From NCBI GenBank assembly GCA_964407525.1, contig CAYOWC010000149.1, positions 1 through 11,432 of the forward strand: a stretch of DNA of 11,432 bases. Direction: 5' to 3'. Source of the stretch: DUZB01 sp964407525. GTDB taxonomy: Bacteria > Desulfobacterota > DSM-4660 > Desulfatiglandales > Desulfatiglandaceae. A program made the translations under genes and the position numbers. A model generated the notes under the pieces. That model did no database searches and was not told the origin of the DNA. It worked only from the letters and a program-made list of their open reading frames with translations. Shown here in pieces: positions 1-6,759 of the stretch (position 1 is its first letter; the number at the start of each line of letters is the position of its first letter).

Positions 1-1709
1 ATGCCGCCATGTGTGTGGGTTGCATGGGGATGGTTGATGCCATCTGCGGCGGGGTGATGTATTCCAGAAATCCCCTGGACTTCAGAAATAAAGCCATTGT
101 CATCAATTCGGTCTGGGGACTTCCTAAATCGGTTGTTGATGGGAGCGCTCCGGTAGACCTTTTCGTTATCTCCCGTGAAGAGCCCATGGAGATCATCCAG
201 AGGGAAATCCCTTCTAAGGGGGAGAAATTTGTCTGTTACCCCGATGAAGGGGTCTGCAGATTGGAGATTACCGGGGATGAAAGCGCCTCGCCATCCCTGA
301 ATGAAAGCCAGGTTTTTGAATTGGCGCGCGTGGCGGTGAAGCTGGAGGGTTACTATGGCGCCCCTCAGGATATGGAATGGGCCATCCAAAAGGATGGATC
401 CATCATGCTCCTTCAATGCCGGCCCTTGCAGCAGATGGAGGAGCACCGGGCACGTCACATAAAGATGCCGGATGAAGAGGAACCAGCCCCTGTTATTTTA
501 CGGGGCGGTGTTCCTGCCAGTCCGGGAGTGGCCTCCGGACCGGTCTTTATTATGAAAAAGGATATGGATGCCCTGCGGTTTCCAGAAGGAGGCATCCTGG
601 TTGCAGCCCAAGCCCTGCCCCGCTGGGCCACCCTGTTGAACCGGGCCACAGCAGTGATAACAGGTCAGGGGAGCGTTGTGGGACATCTGGCCAATGTGGC
701 CAGAGAATTTGGGGTCCCTGCCCTTTTCGGGGTTGAAGGGGTCGTGGACAGGTTAGAAAACGGCGACCTGGTCACCGTGGATGCAGAGGGGATGAGCGTA
801 TACCAGGGGCGTGTGGATTCCCTTTTGAAAAGAGAGAAAATGCCTAAGAATCTCATGGAAGGGAGTCCCGTGCATGACGCCCTGAAGGGCGCTGCACAAC
901 ACATCGTGCCCCTCCATCTCTTAGACCCCGATAGTCCTGATTTCAAACCGGGAAACTGCACCACACTGCACGATATCACCCGTTTTTGCCACGAAAAGGC
1001 AGTGCACGAGATGTTCCAATTTGGAAAAGAGCACCTATTTCCAGAACGTTCGAGCAAGCAACTTTTTTATAAAGTCCCCATGCAGTGGTGGGTCCTGAAT
1101 TTAGACGACGGGTTTAGTGAGGAGGTTAAGGGGAAGCACGTCAAACTTGACAATATCGCATCCATTCCCATGTTGGCCTTCTGGAACGGATTTGTTGCTG
1201 TTCCTTGGGACGGCCCCCCGGCCATTGATGGAAAGGGGTTTATGTCAGTCATGTTCCAGTCAACCCGGAACACCGCCCTGAATCCTGGTGTACGTTCACG
1301 GTACGCAGCTCGGAACTATTTTATGATCTCAAGAAACTACTGCAACCTGAATTCAAGACTTGGTTATCATTTTTCTACCATGGAGGCATTGGTAAGTGAC
1401 AGGGTCAGTGAGAACTACGTGGGTTTTCAGTTCAAGGGAGGAGCTGCCGACTATCAGAGGCGACTGAGGAGAGCGCACTTCATAGGGGAGATTTTGGAAA
1501 AATATGATTTCAGGGTGGAGGTAAGAGAAGATAATCTCATTGCCCGCATAGAGCATCATGGAAAAGAATATATGAAAGAGCGTCTCCAGATCCTCGGTTA
1601 TCTCACCCTCCATACCAGACAACTGGATATGATAATGGCCAATGAGTCAGAGGTACAACACTACAAAGCCAAGATCGAGAGGGATATCCGGAACGTTATA
1701 GGCGCCTAA
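1..1709 (+). CDS. PEP/pyruvate-binding and phosphohistidine (PEP-synthase-like) protein with non-canonical C-terminal domain, 5'-truncated
   Basis: The left window edge cuts this gene. The frame is open from base 3, so the methionine at base 9 is internal. Residue numbers count from that methionine. Residues 1-140 match the end of the PEP/pyruvate-binding ATP-grasp domain of PEP synthase and pyruvate phosphate dikinase: 'GGVMYSRNP' near residue 14, and 'DMEWAIQKDG...LLQCRPL' at 121-140. Residues about 167-270 are the swivelling phosphohistidine domain ('PASPGVASGPV', 'GSVVGHLANVAREFGVPALFG'), with the probable phospho-acceptor His at 226. The family transfers phosphate between ATP, this His and a substrate such as pyruvate. 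Residues about 295-566 are not the TIM-barrel substrate domain of PEP synthase. They show a Cys/His cluster ('GNCTTLHDITRFCHEKAVH', 316-334) and a charged C-terminal part. The substrate is therefore unknown, and 'PEP synthase' would over-annotate it. No signal peptide or membrane segment is visible in this part. It is convergent with the mgtE gene at 1892. Confidence 0.85.
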   Translation, partial: AAMCVGCMGMVDAICGGVMYSRNPLDFRNKAIVINSVWGLPKSVVDGSAPVDLFVISREEPMEIIQREIPSKGEKFVCYPDEGVCRLEITGDESASPSLNESQVFELARVAVKLEGYYGAPQDMEWAIQKDGSIMLLQCRPLQQMEEHRARHIKMPDEEEPAPVILRGGVPASPGVASGPVFIMKKDMDALRFPEGGILVAAQALPRWATLLNRATAVITGQGSVVGHLANVAREFGVPALFGVEGVVDRLENGDLVTVDAEGMSVYQGRVDSLLKREKMPKNLMEGSPVHDALKGAAQHIVPLHLLDPDSPDFKPGNCTTLHDITRFCHEKAVHEMFQFGKEHLFPERSSKQLFYKVPMQWWVLNLDDGFSEEVKGKHVKLDNIASIPMLAFWNGFVAVPWDGPPAIDGKGFMSVMFQSTRNTALNPGVRSRYAARNYFMISRNYCNLNSRLGYHFSTMEALVSDRVSENYVGFQFKGGAADYQRRLRRAHFIGEILEKYDFRVEVREDNLIARIEHHGKEYMKERLQILGYLTLHTRQLDMIMANESEVQHYKAKIERDIRNVIGA

Positions 1710-1715
1710 CATGAA

Positions 1716-1890
1716 ACCTAAAAGCAGCAATTAGCTTTTGAGCTATTAGCCGTTAGCTTAATGATGTAAATTATTTATATCAATTTTTCCTGTATTACAG
1801 TTTTCACTTTTTGATGCTGAGCTGTTTCTCCGTAAACGACTTATATTATAGAGCTATGTAACCGCTAAGCGCTAATTGCAGCTTTTAGGT
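1716..1890. repeat. Inverted-repeat intergenic element (MITE/REP-like)
   Basis: The left arm at 1716-1735 (acctaaaagcagcaattagc) and the right arm at 1871-1890 (gctaattgcagcttttaggt) are reverse complements at 19 of 20 positions. They enclose about 135 bp of AT-rich DNA with no ORF. A degenerate 9-mer GCNNTTAGC occurs three times on the left (1727-1735, 1742-1750, 1749-1757), and its reverse complement GCTAANNGC twice on the right (1864-1872, 1871-1879). The element fills the gap between the stop of the upstream gene (1709) and the stop of the convergent mgtE (1892). No clear target-site duplication is visible and no transposase is present. A non-autonomous mobile or REP-like repeat is the best reading. 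The long loop makes a simple bidirectional terminator less likely, though the transcript could still fold. Confidence 0.6.
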
Positions 1891-1891
1891 G

Positions 1892-3256
1892 TTACATTCC
1901 CCCGAGTTTTGGCAGAACCGCCGCGGCAAAACTCAAAACAAAAAAGAAGCCGCACATGTCGGTGACCGTTGTCAGCAACGGGCTGGAAACCAGGGCCGGA
2001 TCCAGCTTCAACCGCTTGAGCACGAGGGGAAGCATACCACCAAGGGTAACGGAAACCAGAGTATTGGCAGCCAGTGCACCGCCCACCACCAAACCGAGCC
2101 ACGCATTTCCTTTCCAGAAAAAGGCGACTCCACCAAGCAGCAAGCCAAGCACCACACCGTTGATGATGCCAACTTTGGCCTCCTTTGCCAGCACCCAGAG
2201 CAGTTCAGCGGGTCGAACCAGACCAAGGGAAAGTTCACGCATGGAAACGGCCACCGCCTGGTTTCCTGAACAACCGCTCATGTCGCTGACCATGGGTAGA
2301 AAGATCGCCAGGGTAATGACTGCTGCAAGGGTATCCTGATACAGGGCAATAACACTTGCGGCGATGATATTGAGCACGATATTCATGCTCAGCCAGGACA
2401 GACGACGTCCTGAACGGGAGAAGAGCGGCATGGTCCGGAACTCCTCGCCGCCGATGATGCCGCTCAGTCGCAGAAAAGTTTTTGTTTTCCGCTTATTGAC
2501 AGCCTCCTCGATGGCATTGGGCAGCACTACACCAACCAGCCGCCGCCCATCGTCCACAACCGGAACGCCGAACAGATGATGTTCCTCGAAAAACTCTTCA
2601 AGTTCTTTAAGCGAAGCCTTGTCCGACACACTGAGAGGCGAAGAAATCATGACCTCGGTAAGCAGTTTCTCCCGGGCGGGAAAAAGCAGGTCGTGCATAC
2701 GAAGAACGCCGGCCAACTTCCTTTCCCGGTCGACAACATAAAAATACAGGACATGGTAATCGACGTATTCACTCCGGTTGACCTGCATGTCATCGAGGAC
2801 GTCCTGGATAGTATTATCGGTTTTATAGACAAGGAACTCGGAAATCATAAGACCGCCGGCGCAATCCGGTGCGTACTCCAACAACATTCTCGCTTCTTCG
2901 GCGTCTTCCTTGTCCATTTTCGCCAGAATGGCCTGGCTTGCATCCTCATCCATTTCGCCCAGCACATCTACGAGATGATCGCTGGCCAGCTCTTCCATAA
3001 TTGCCGCCGCCTGCTCCGACGGCATTTCTTCCACCAGATCCGCAGCCTGGGCTTCCGGAATGTCTTCAATTACGTCGGCGGCATCTTCGGGGCTGAGAAG
3101 GCTGAATAGCCGGAGCTGTTCTTCCTCTGTCAGTCGAGAGATAATCCTGGCTGTCTCAGACGGGCTGAGCGTATCAATGAATTCTATTAGCTCAAGGCTG
3201 TTTCCTTCGGCAATCAGTTCGCCAAGCGTTTTCCAGGGAGATGTTAAATCACTCAT
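1892..3256 (-). CDS. mgtE: Magnesium transporter MgtE, variant pore signature (second MgtE of the operon)
   Basis: This encodes a 454-residue MgtE-family Mg2+ channel/transporter of the inner membrane. The frame is open further upstream to 3517, but ATG at 3256 is preceded by AAGAGG seven bases away and gives the family's normal length. Residues about 20-130 are the acidic helical-repeat MgtE N domain (repeated 'LSPEDAADVIEDIP'-type units). Residues about 131-255 are two CBS domains ('YHVLYFYVVDRERKLAGVLRMHDLL', 'FGVPVVDDGRRLVGVV'). About five membrane helices occupy 285-450. The C-terminal helix carries 'TTVTDMCGF', with Asp433 where MgtE proteins place their ion-selectivity aspartate. The usual pore segment 'GxGGNxGxQ' is replaced here by 'SDMSGCSGNQAVAV' (324-337). 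In known MgtEs the N and CBS domains bind Mg2+ and close the pore when cytoplasmic Mg2+ is high. The start lies 32 nt after the stop of the other mgtE, so the two are probably cotranscribed. Confidence 0.9.
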   Translation of the reverse strand: MSDLTSPWKTLGELIAEGNSLELIEFIDTLSPSETARIISRLTEEEQLRLFSLLSPEDAADVIEDIPEAQAADLVEEMPSEQAAAIMEELASDHLVDVLGEMDEDASQAILAKMDKEDAEEARMLLEYAPDCAGGLMISEFLVYKTDNTIQDVLDDMQVNRSEYVDYHVLYFYVVDRERKLAGVLRMHDLLFPAREKLLTEVMISSPLSVSDKASLKELEEFFEEHHLFGVPVVDDGRRLVGVVLPNAIEEAVNKRKTKTFLRLSGIIGGEEFRTMPLFSRSGRRLSWLSMNIVLNIIAASVIALYQDTLAAVITLAIFLPMVSDMSGCSGNQAVAVSMRELSLGLVRPAELLWVLAKEAKVGIINGVVLGLLLGGVAFFWKGNAWLGLVVGGALAANTLVSVTLGGMLPLVLKRLKLDPALVSSPLLTTVTDMCGFFFVLSFAAAVLPKLGGM

Positions 3257-3288
3257 AATTATCCTCTTGAAATGAAATGATAACTTGC

Positions 3289-4602
3289 CTAAGGGAGCAG
3301 AAGATTCTGGAATACCACGGCGAACCCGAGAAATGCCAGAAAACCTAATACATCCGTCACGGTGGTTAAAATGATACTGGAACTCTGGGCCGGGTCGATG
3401 CCGACCTTTTTCATAATCAGCGGGATAGATGCCCCGGCAAGGCCGGCGAATATCAAGTTCACCAACATGCCAAGGCCGATCACCAGTCCGAGGTATGGAT
3501 TCCCATACCATACCCATGCCACAAACGCCGTTACCAAACCGATGACGACGCCGTTGACAGCTCCGATCTTGCCTTCTTTTAAAATCAGTTGAAAAATCTT
3601 GTCTTTCGGTATTTCTCGCATGACTATACCGCGCATGACCACCGCCAGGGACTGAGCTCCGGCATTTCCGCCCTGCCCTGCTACCACCGGCAGAAAAACG
3701 GCCAGGATGGTCAATTTGGCAATAATACCATCGAACATGGCGACGACGGCGGCAGCAAGGAAGGCCGTCGCCAGATTGATGTGGAGCCAGGGCAACCGCT
3801 TCTTCAAGGAAAATCCAATGGTCGAAAAGACCCGTTCATCGCCGCCGGCGCCAAACATCCGTTGAATATCCTTGGTGGCGTCCTCTTGGGCCCCGTGAAT
3901 CATACGTTCCGCCTTGATGATGCCTAAAATATGATTCTCACTGTCTACAACAGGGGCGGCAAAGAATTTGCGTTTGGCAAGCTCGCCGGCAGCCTCATTC
4001 CGGTCCATAAAACAGTGCAAGGAAAAAAAATCCTTGCGACTGATCTCATCCAACTTCTTGTCGGGTGCGGCGAGCATCAACTCGCGCATATTCAATACCC
4101 CTGTGAGATGGCCGTCGTCATCAACAACATATACGTAGGATGACGGAAATCGCCTTTTCGCCAGGGAACGAATCTTTTCAATCGCCTCTTCCGCATTACT
4201 GTCCTTTTTCAGGGCAATAATATCCGTGGTCATAGTTCTGCCAATGCTGTCCTCCGGATATTCCAGGAGTTCTCTGATTTGCCCTTTCAGTTTTTCGGAA
4301 ATATGTTTGGTCATTCGCTCCCGGGCCTCCTGCGGGAGGCGCATCAGTATGGAAGAGGCCGACTGGGGGTCCAGGTGCGATGTCATTTCCCTCAGGAAGT
4401 CCTCATCGGCATCTTGGAGCAACGTTGCGGCATAGCTGATTTGCAGGGCCTTTACGACACGGACCAAAAGGGGCATAGGAAGGGATTTTAAGACCTGGGC
4501 GGCTTCTTCTTCGGCCATGCTTTCGAGAATATGGACGGCAGTTTCCAAATCATATTCAAAGAACTTTTGAACCACTGGAATTAAATCTGCATTATTTGTC
4601 AT
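3289..4602 (-). CDS. mgtE: Magnesium transporter MgtE, canonical pore signature (first MgtE of the operon)
   Basis: This encodes a 437-residue MgtE-family Mg2+ transporter. ATG at 4602 is preferred over GTG at 4608 because AGGAG lies seven bases upstream of the ATG and overlaps almost up to the GTG. Residues about 8-118 form the MgtE N domain. Residues about 119-240 are two CBS domains ('YVYVVDDDGHLTGVLNMREL', 'FAAPVVDSENHILGIIKAERM'). Residues about 270-432 are the membrane domain. It retains the family signature 'FLPVVAGQGGNAGAQSLAV' (303-321) and the C-terminal 'TTVTDVLGF' with Asp417 at the expected selectivity position. It is clearly different in sequence from the second mgtE immediately downstream, so this is an old paralogous pair rather than a fresh duplication. 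MgtE proteins work as homodimers, and a heterodimer of the two is possible but only an inference. The gene starts 80 nt after the Na+/phosphate transporter stop. Confidence 0.92.
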   Translation of the reverse strand: MTNNADLIPVVQKFFEYDLETAVHILESMAEEEAAQVLKSLPMPLLVRVVKALQISYAATLLQDADEDFLREMTSHLDPQSASSILMRLPQEARERMTKHISEKLKGQIRELLEYPEDSIGRTMTTDIIALKKDSNAEEAIEKIRSLAKRRFPSSYVYVVDDDGHLTGVLNMRELMLAAPDKKLDEISRKDFFSLHCFMDRNEAAGELAKRKFFAAPVVDSENHILGIIKAERMIHGAQEDATKDIQRMFGAGGDERVFSTIGFSLKKRLPWLHINLATAFLAAAVVAMFDGIIAKLTILAVFLPVVAGQGGNAGAQSLAVVMRGIVMREIPKDKIFQLILKEGKIGAVNGVVIGLVTAFVAWVWYGNPYLGLVIGLGMLVNLIFAGLAGASIPLIMKKVGIDPAQSSSIILTTVTDVLGFLAFLGFAVVFQNLLLP

Positions 4603-4611
4603 GACCACACT

Positions 4612-4663
4612 CCTGTATGGATGATATCCTTTAACTGATTGTAAAATGTCCTTTCTATACAGG
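4612..4663 (-). promoter_or_regulatory. Possible leader stem masking the mgtE ribosome binding site
   Basis: In the 80-nt gap upstream of the first mgtE, the transcript contains CCTGTAT (4663-4657) and ATACAGG (4618-4612), a perfect 7-bp inverted repeat with a 38-nt loop. The 3' arm overlaps the AGGAG ribosome binding site, so pairing would partly hide it. The stem is short and the loop long, so chance is a real possibility. The gap does not look like the conserved Mg2+-sensing M-box. Confidence 0.2.
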
Positions 4664-4682
4664 CTCTTTTTCCCGCCAAGGA

Positions 4683-6398
4683 TTAATCCTTTATTCTGTC
4701 CTTTTCCTCGTCCATAATCTCTTTGATATCCATGGCACGGTCGAAATTATTGATCTGCTCCAGGGAAAGGAGCAAATCCTTCATACTGTATATCTGCATC
4801 CGGCACGACTGGGTAAACAACCGGTTCACCAGTAAAAGGGATGCAATTTCCATTTCCTGTATTTTCTTCTCCGCAACCGCTTTGAGCGTGTTCTTGATAA
4901 ACCGGTTGTCGCCCTCTTCGATTTGCACAAAGGTCTTCAGCAGGCTTCGGTACTGGGCTTCTTTTTCTTCCATGTTGAGGATACGGCTCATGTTGTGGTA
5001 AAGTTCTACCAGACGCTTACGGAACAATTTATACTGGGTATTCAGGTAAACATTGTCCGAGCCGTCAAACTCATCCATATTATGCCGAATACTTTTGAAG
5101 TTCTTTATGGAGTTCATCATGTTGCGCGAGGCATAAATGATTCGCTCCAATTCCTTGACCTCCGTCTCATCAAGCTTATGCATCTGGACTTGAGAATAGA
5201 AGGTAAAAATCTCAGCATGGAGCAACTTGACATTCTCATACAGGTCGTCGAGGGAACATTTCTTCTTTCTGTTGCATTCAAAGGGCAGGTCCACATCGAA
5301 CACGAGCTTTTCATCGATTCGCAGCAGTCTCAGGTTGTAGAGCTGGCACTCCTGAAGCAAATGGCCGGTCTCTTTTCTTAACGCAGCGGTAGCGGCATCC
5401 GTAATTTCCGGAGGCGTCTGATCGAGATAGACGGTAAGAATGGTCTTGTAGTCCGGATAAATTCTTGTGAGCAATCGCGAAAAAGGTCCGAGGAAAGGAA
5501 TAAAAAGAACGACTCCCAGGATGTTAAAAAGCGTATGGAAAAGGGCCAGCCCCATTAAACTGTCGGAACGGATATCCACGAAAATCGAAACGACCCATAC
5601 CAATGCCGGGAGTCCCAGGAAGGCCACGGCGCCGGTGACGATATTGAAAATCAAATGGCTTAAACTGACCCTTTTTTTGGCTTGTACGCCTCCGATGGCC
5701 CCCAACAGAACGGTTATGGTCGTACCGATATTGGCCCCGATGACCATGGCCGCTCCGATGTTGAACGTGATCAGCCCGGTGCTCAGAGCCGTCAGCACAA
5801 TGGCAATGGTGGCGGCGCTGGCCTGCATCAGGGCCGTGATAAGGGTGCCCACCAGAAGATAAAACCATAGTCCGTAATGGGGAAATTGTTCCAAACTGAA
5901 AGTTTGGGTAAAGCTTTCAACGCTTACTTTCATGAAATCGAGGCCGAGGAACAAAAACCCGAAACCCATGAGAAGTTTTATGACCTGGAAAGGCTTGGAG
6001 GCGGGTTTAAAAAAAATAAGACCGAGGGCGCCCACGCCAATAAAGGGCAGGGCAAGACTCTCAATTTTAATTTTAAACCCGATGGTGGCAATGATCCATG
6101 CCGTCAAGGTCGTACCAATATTGGACCCCATGATGACGCCGATGGCGTTTTCCATATTCATCACGCCGGCCCCCACAAAAGCCAGCACCATGAGGGAGAC
6201 CGCTGAACTGCTTTGCAACAGGGCGGTGACCAGGGCGCCGCTTCCGATGGACCGCAATCTTCCATTGGTATACACCCGGATGATTCGCCTGAAAGCCCTT
6301 CCCGACAAGGCCTTTACCGATTCCTCGATCAAAAGCATCCCGAACAGGAAAATGCCCAGTCCGGCCAGTAGTTTCCAAAAGTCTAAATTGAGTGTCAT
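4683..6398 (-). CDS. Na+/phosphate cotransporter, NptA/YjbB type with PhoU-like C-terminal domain
   Basis: This encodes a 571-residue inner-membrane Na/Pi-cotransporter family (PF02690-type) protein. Two inverted-topology repeats are plain. Repeat 1 has 'GALVTALLQSSSAVSLMVLA' with QSSSA at 62-66 and 'GSNIGTTLT' at 91-99. Repeat 2 has 'GTLITALMQASAATIAIVL' with QASAA at 192-196 and 'GANIGTTITV' at 221-230. About eight or more hydrophobic segments span residues 8-310. Residues about 335-571 are soluble, charged and helical, resembling the PhoU-like tail common in bacterial members. In this family the QSSS motifs form the substrate site. E. coli YjbB is reported to export phosphate, whereas Vibrio NptA imports it, so direction cannot be told here. 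ATG at 6398 has AGGA seven bases upstream. It is the first gene of a probable operon with two mgtE genes. The specific substrate is inferred from family. Confidence 0.9.
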   Translation of the reverse strand: MTLNLDFWKLLAGLGIFLFGMLLIEESVKALSGRAFRRIIRVYTNGRLRSIGSGALVTALLQSSSAVSLMVLAFVGAGVMNMENAIGVIMGSNIGTTLTAWIIATIGFKIKIESLALPFIGVGALGLIFFKPASKPFQVIKLLMGFGFLFLGLDFMKVSVESFTQTFSLEQFPHYGLWFYLLVGTLITALMQASAATIAIVLTALSTGLITFNIGAAMVIGANIGTTITVLLGAIGGVQAKKRVSLSHLIFNIVTGAVAFLGLPALVWVVSIFVDIRSDSLMGLALFHTLFNILGVVLFIPFLGPFSRLLTRIYPDYKTILTVYLDQTPPEITDAATAALRKETGHLLQECQLYNLRLLRIDEKLVFDVDLPFECNRKKKCSLDDLYENVKLLHAEIFTFYSQVQMHKLDETEVKELERIIYASRNMMNSIKNFKSIRHNMDEFDGSDNVYLNTQYKLFRKRLVELYHNMSRILNMEEKEAQYRSLLKTFVQIEEGDNRFIKNTLKAVAEKKIQEMEIASLLLVNRLFTQSCRMQIYSMKDLLLSLEQINNFDRAMDIKEIMDEEKDRIKD

Positions 6399-6496
6399 GT
6401 GTTATTCCTATTGTTTGTAATACTTAACGATTTTGCTTTGAAACGAAGGTTTCCGAAGCAGGGCAAAGAGAGTTGAAATCGGTACAAGTCTGTCAG

Positions 6497-6525
6497 TATA
6501 TAGCATAGGCTGATTCCAGGTGCAA
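6497..6525 (-). promoter_or_regulatory. Weak candidate promoter for the transporter operon
   Basis: Read leftward, TTGCAC (6525-6520) is followed after 17 bases by TATATA (6502-6497). Each is a partial match to the -35 and -10 consensus (3/6 and 4/6). Transcription would start near 6490 and leave a leader of roughly 90 nt. The match is weak, and other promoters in this AT-rich region are possible. Confidence 0.22.
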
Positions 6526-6672
6526 CCCATCCTCAAAAGTTCAAAATGGTTGCTCGTTTCCACCTGCTCTTCCGATATGTGGCAAGGCCCCAATCTTTGG
6601 GAAAATACCTTTATCACCAGGGGATCTGTTTTCAAAGATGAAGAGGAATTGGCGACTCCAGCCGATTTGGAT

Positions 6673-6701
6673 TTGACTTAGTTGATAATCAAAGCTAGAA
6701 T
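6673..6701 (+). promoter_or_regulatory. Sigma70-type promoter for the usp gene
   Basis: TTGACT at 6673-6678 (5/6 to the -35 consensus) and TAGAAT at 6696-6701 (5/6 to the -10 consensus) are separated by the optimal 17 bases. Transcription would start near 6708, giving a leader of about 52 nt before the usp start at 6760. The spacer contains the inverted repeat TTGAT-A-ATCAA (6682-6692), a plausible operator. Its half-sites match the FNR half-site, but the centre is one base rather than four, so it is not a canonical FNR box. Confidence 0.6.
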
Positions 6702-6759
6702 AAAGGTGTTTTCGCGTCTTAAACATAAAATGATATGAAGCATGAAAGGAGTCTATTTT

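Larger units (their letters stand above)
6399..6759. other. Divergent intergenic region between nptA-type and usp genes
   Basis: These 361 bp separate the leftward transporter operon from the rightward stress genes. They hold a good rightward sigma70-type promoter (6673-6701) and a weak leftward candidate (6497-6525), each listed separately. A leftward open frame at 6408-6635 would need a TTG start without a purine-rich ribosome binding site and resembles nothing I recognise, so I leave it out. No M-box, convincing Pho box or other riboswitch is visible by eye. Confidence 0.6.

Noticed and set aside
1716..1890. CRISPR array or insertion sequence
   Set aside because: There are no regularly spaced identical repeats with unique spacers and no transposase coding capacity.
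3257..3517. Upstream extension of the second mgtE frame by 87 codons
   Set aside because: It overlaps the 3' end of the first mgtE, gives a non-family N-terminus, and the ATG at 3256 has a well-placed ribosome binding site.
4603..4682. Mg2+-sensing M-box riboswitch before mgtE
   Set aside because: The gap is only 80 nt and shows none of the conserved M-box architecture by eye.
6408..6635. Leftward 75-codon open frame ending 9 nt before the Na+/phosphate transporter start
   Set aside because: It needs a TTG start with no purine-rich ribosome binding site, resembles no family I know, and lies where promoters and leader are expected.
6682..6692. FNR box
   Set aside because: The half-sites match, but the spacing is one base instead of four, so canonical FNR binding is not expected.
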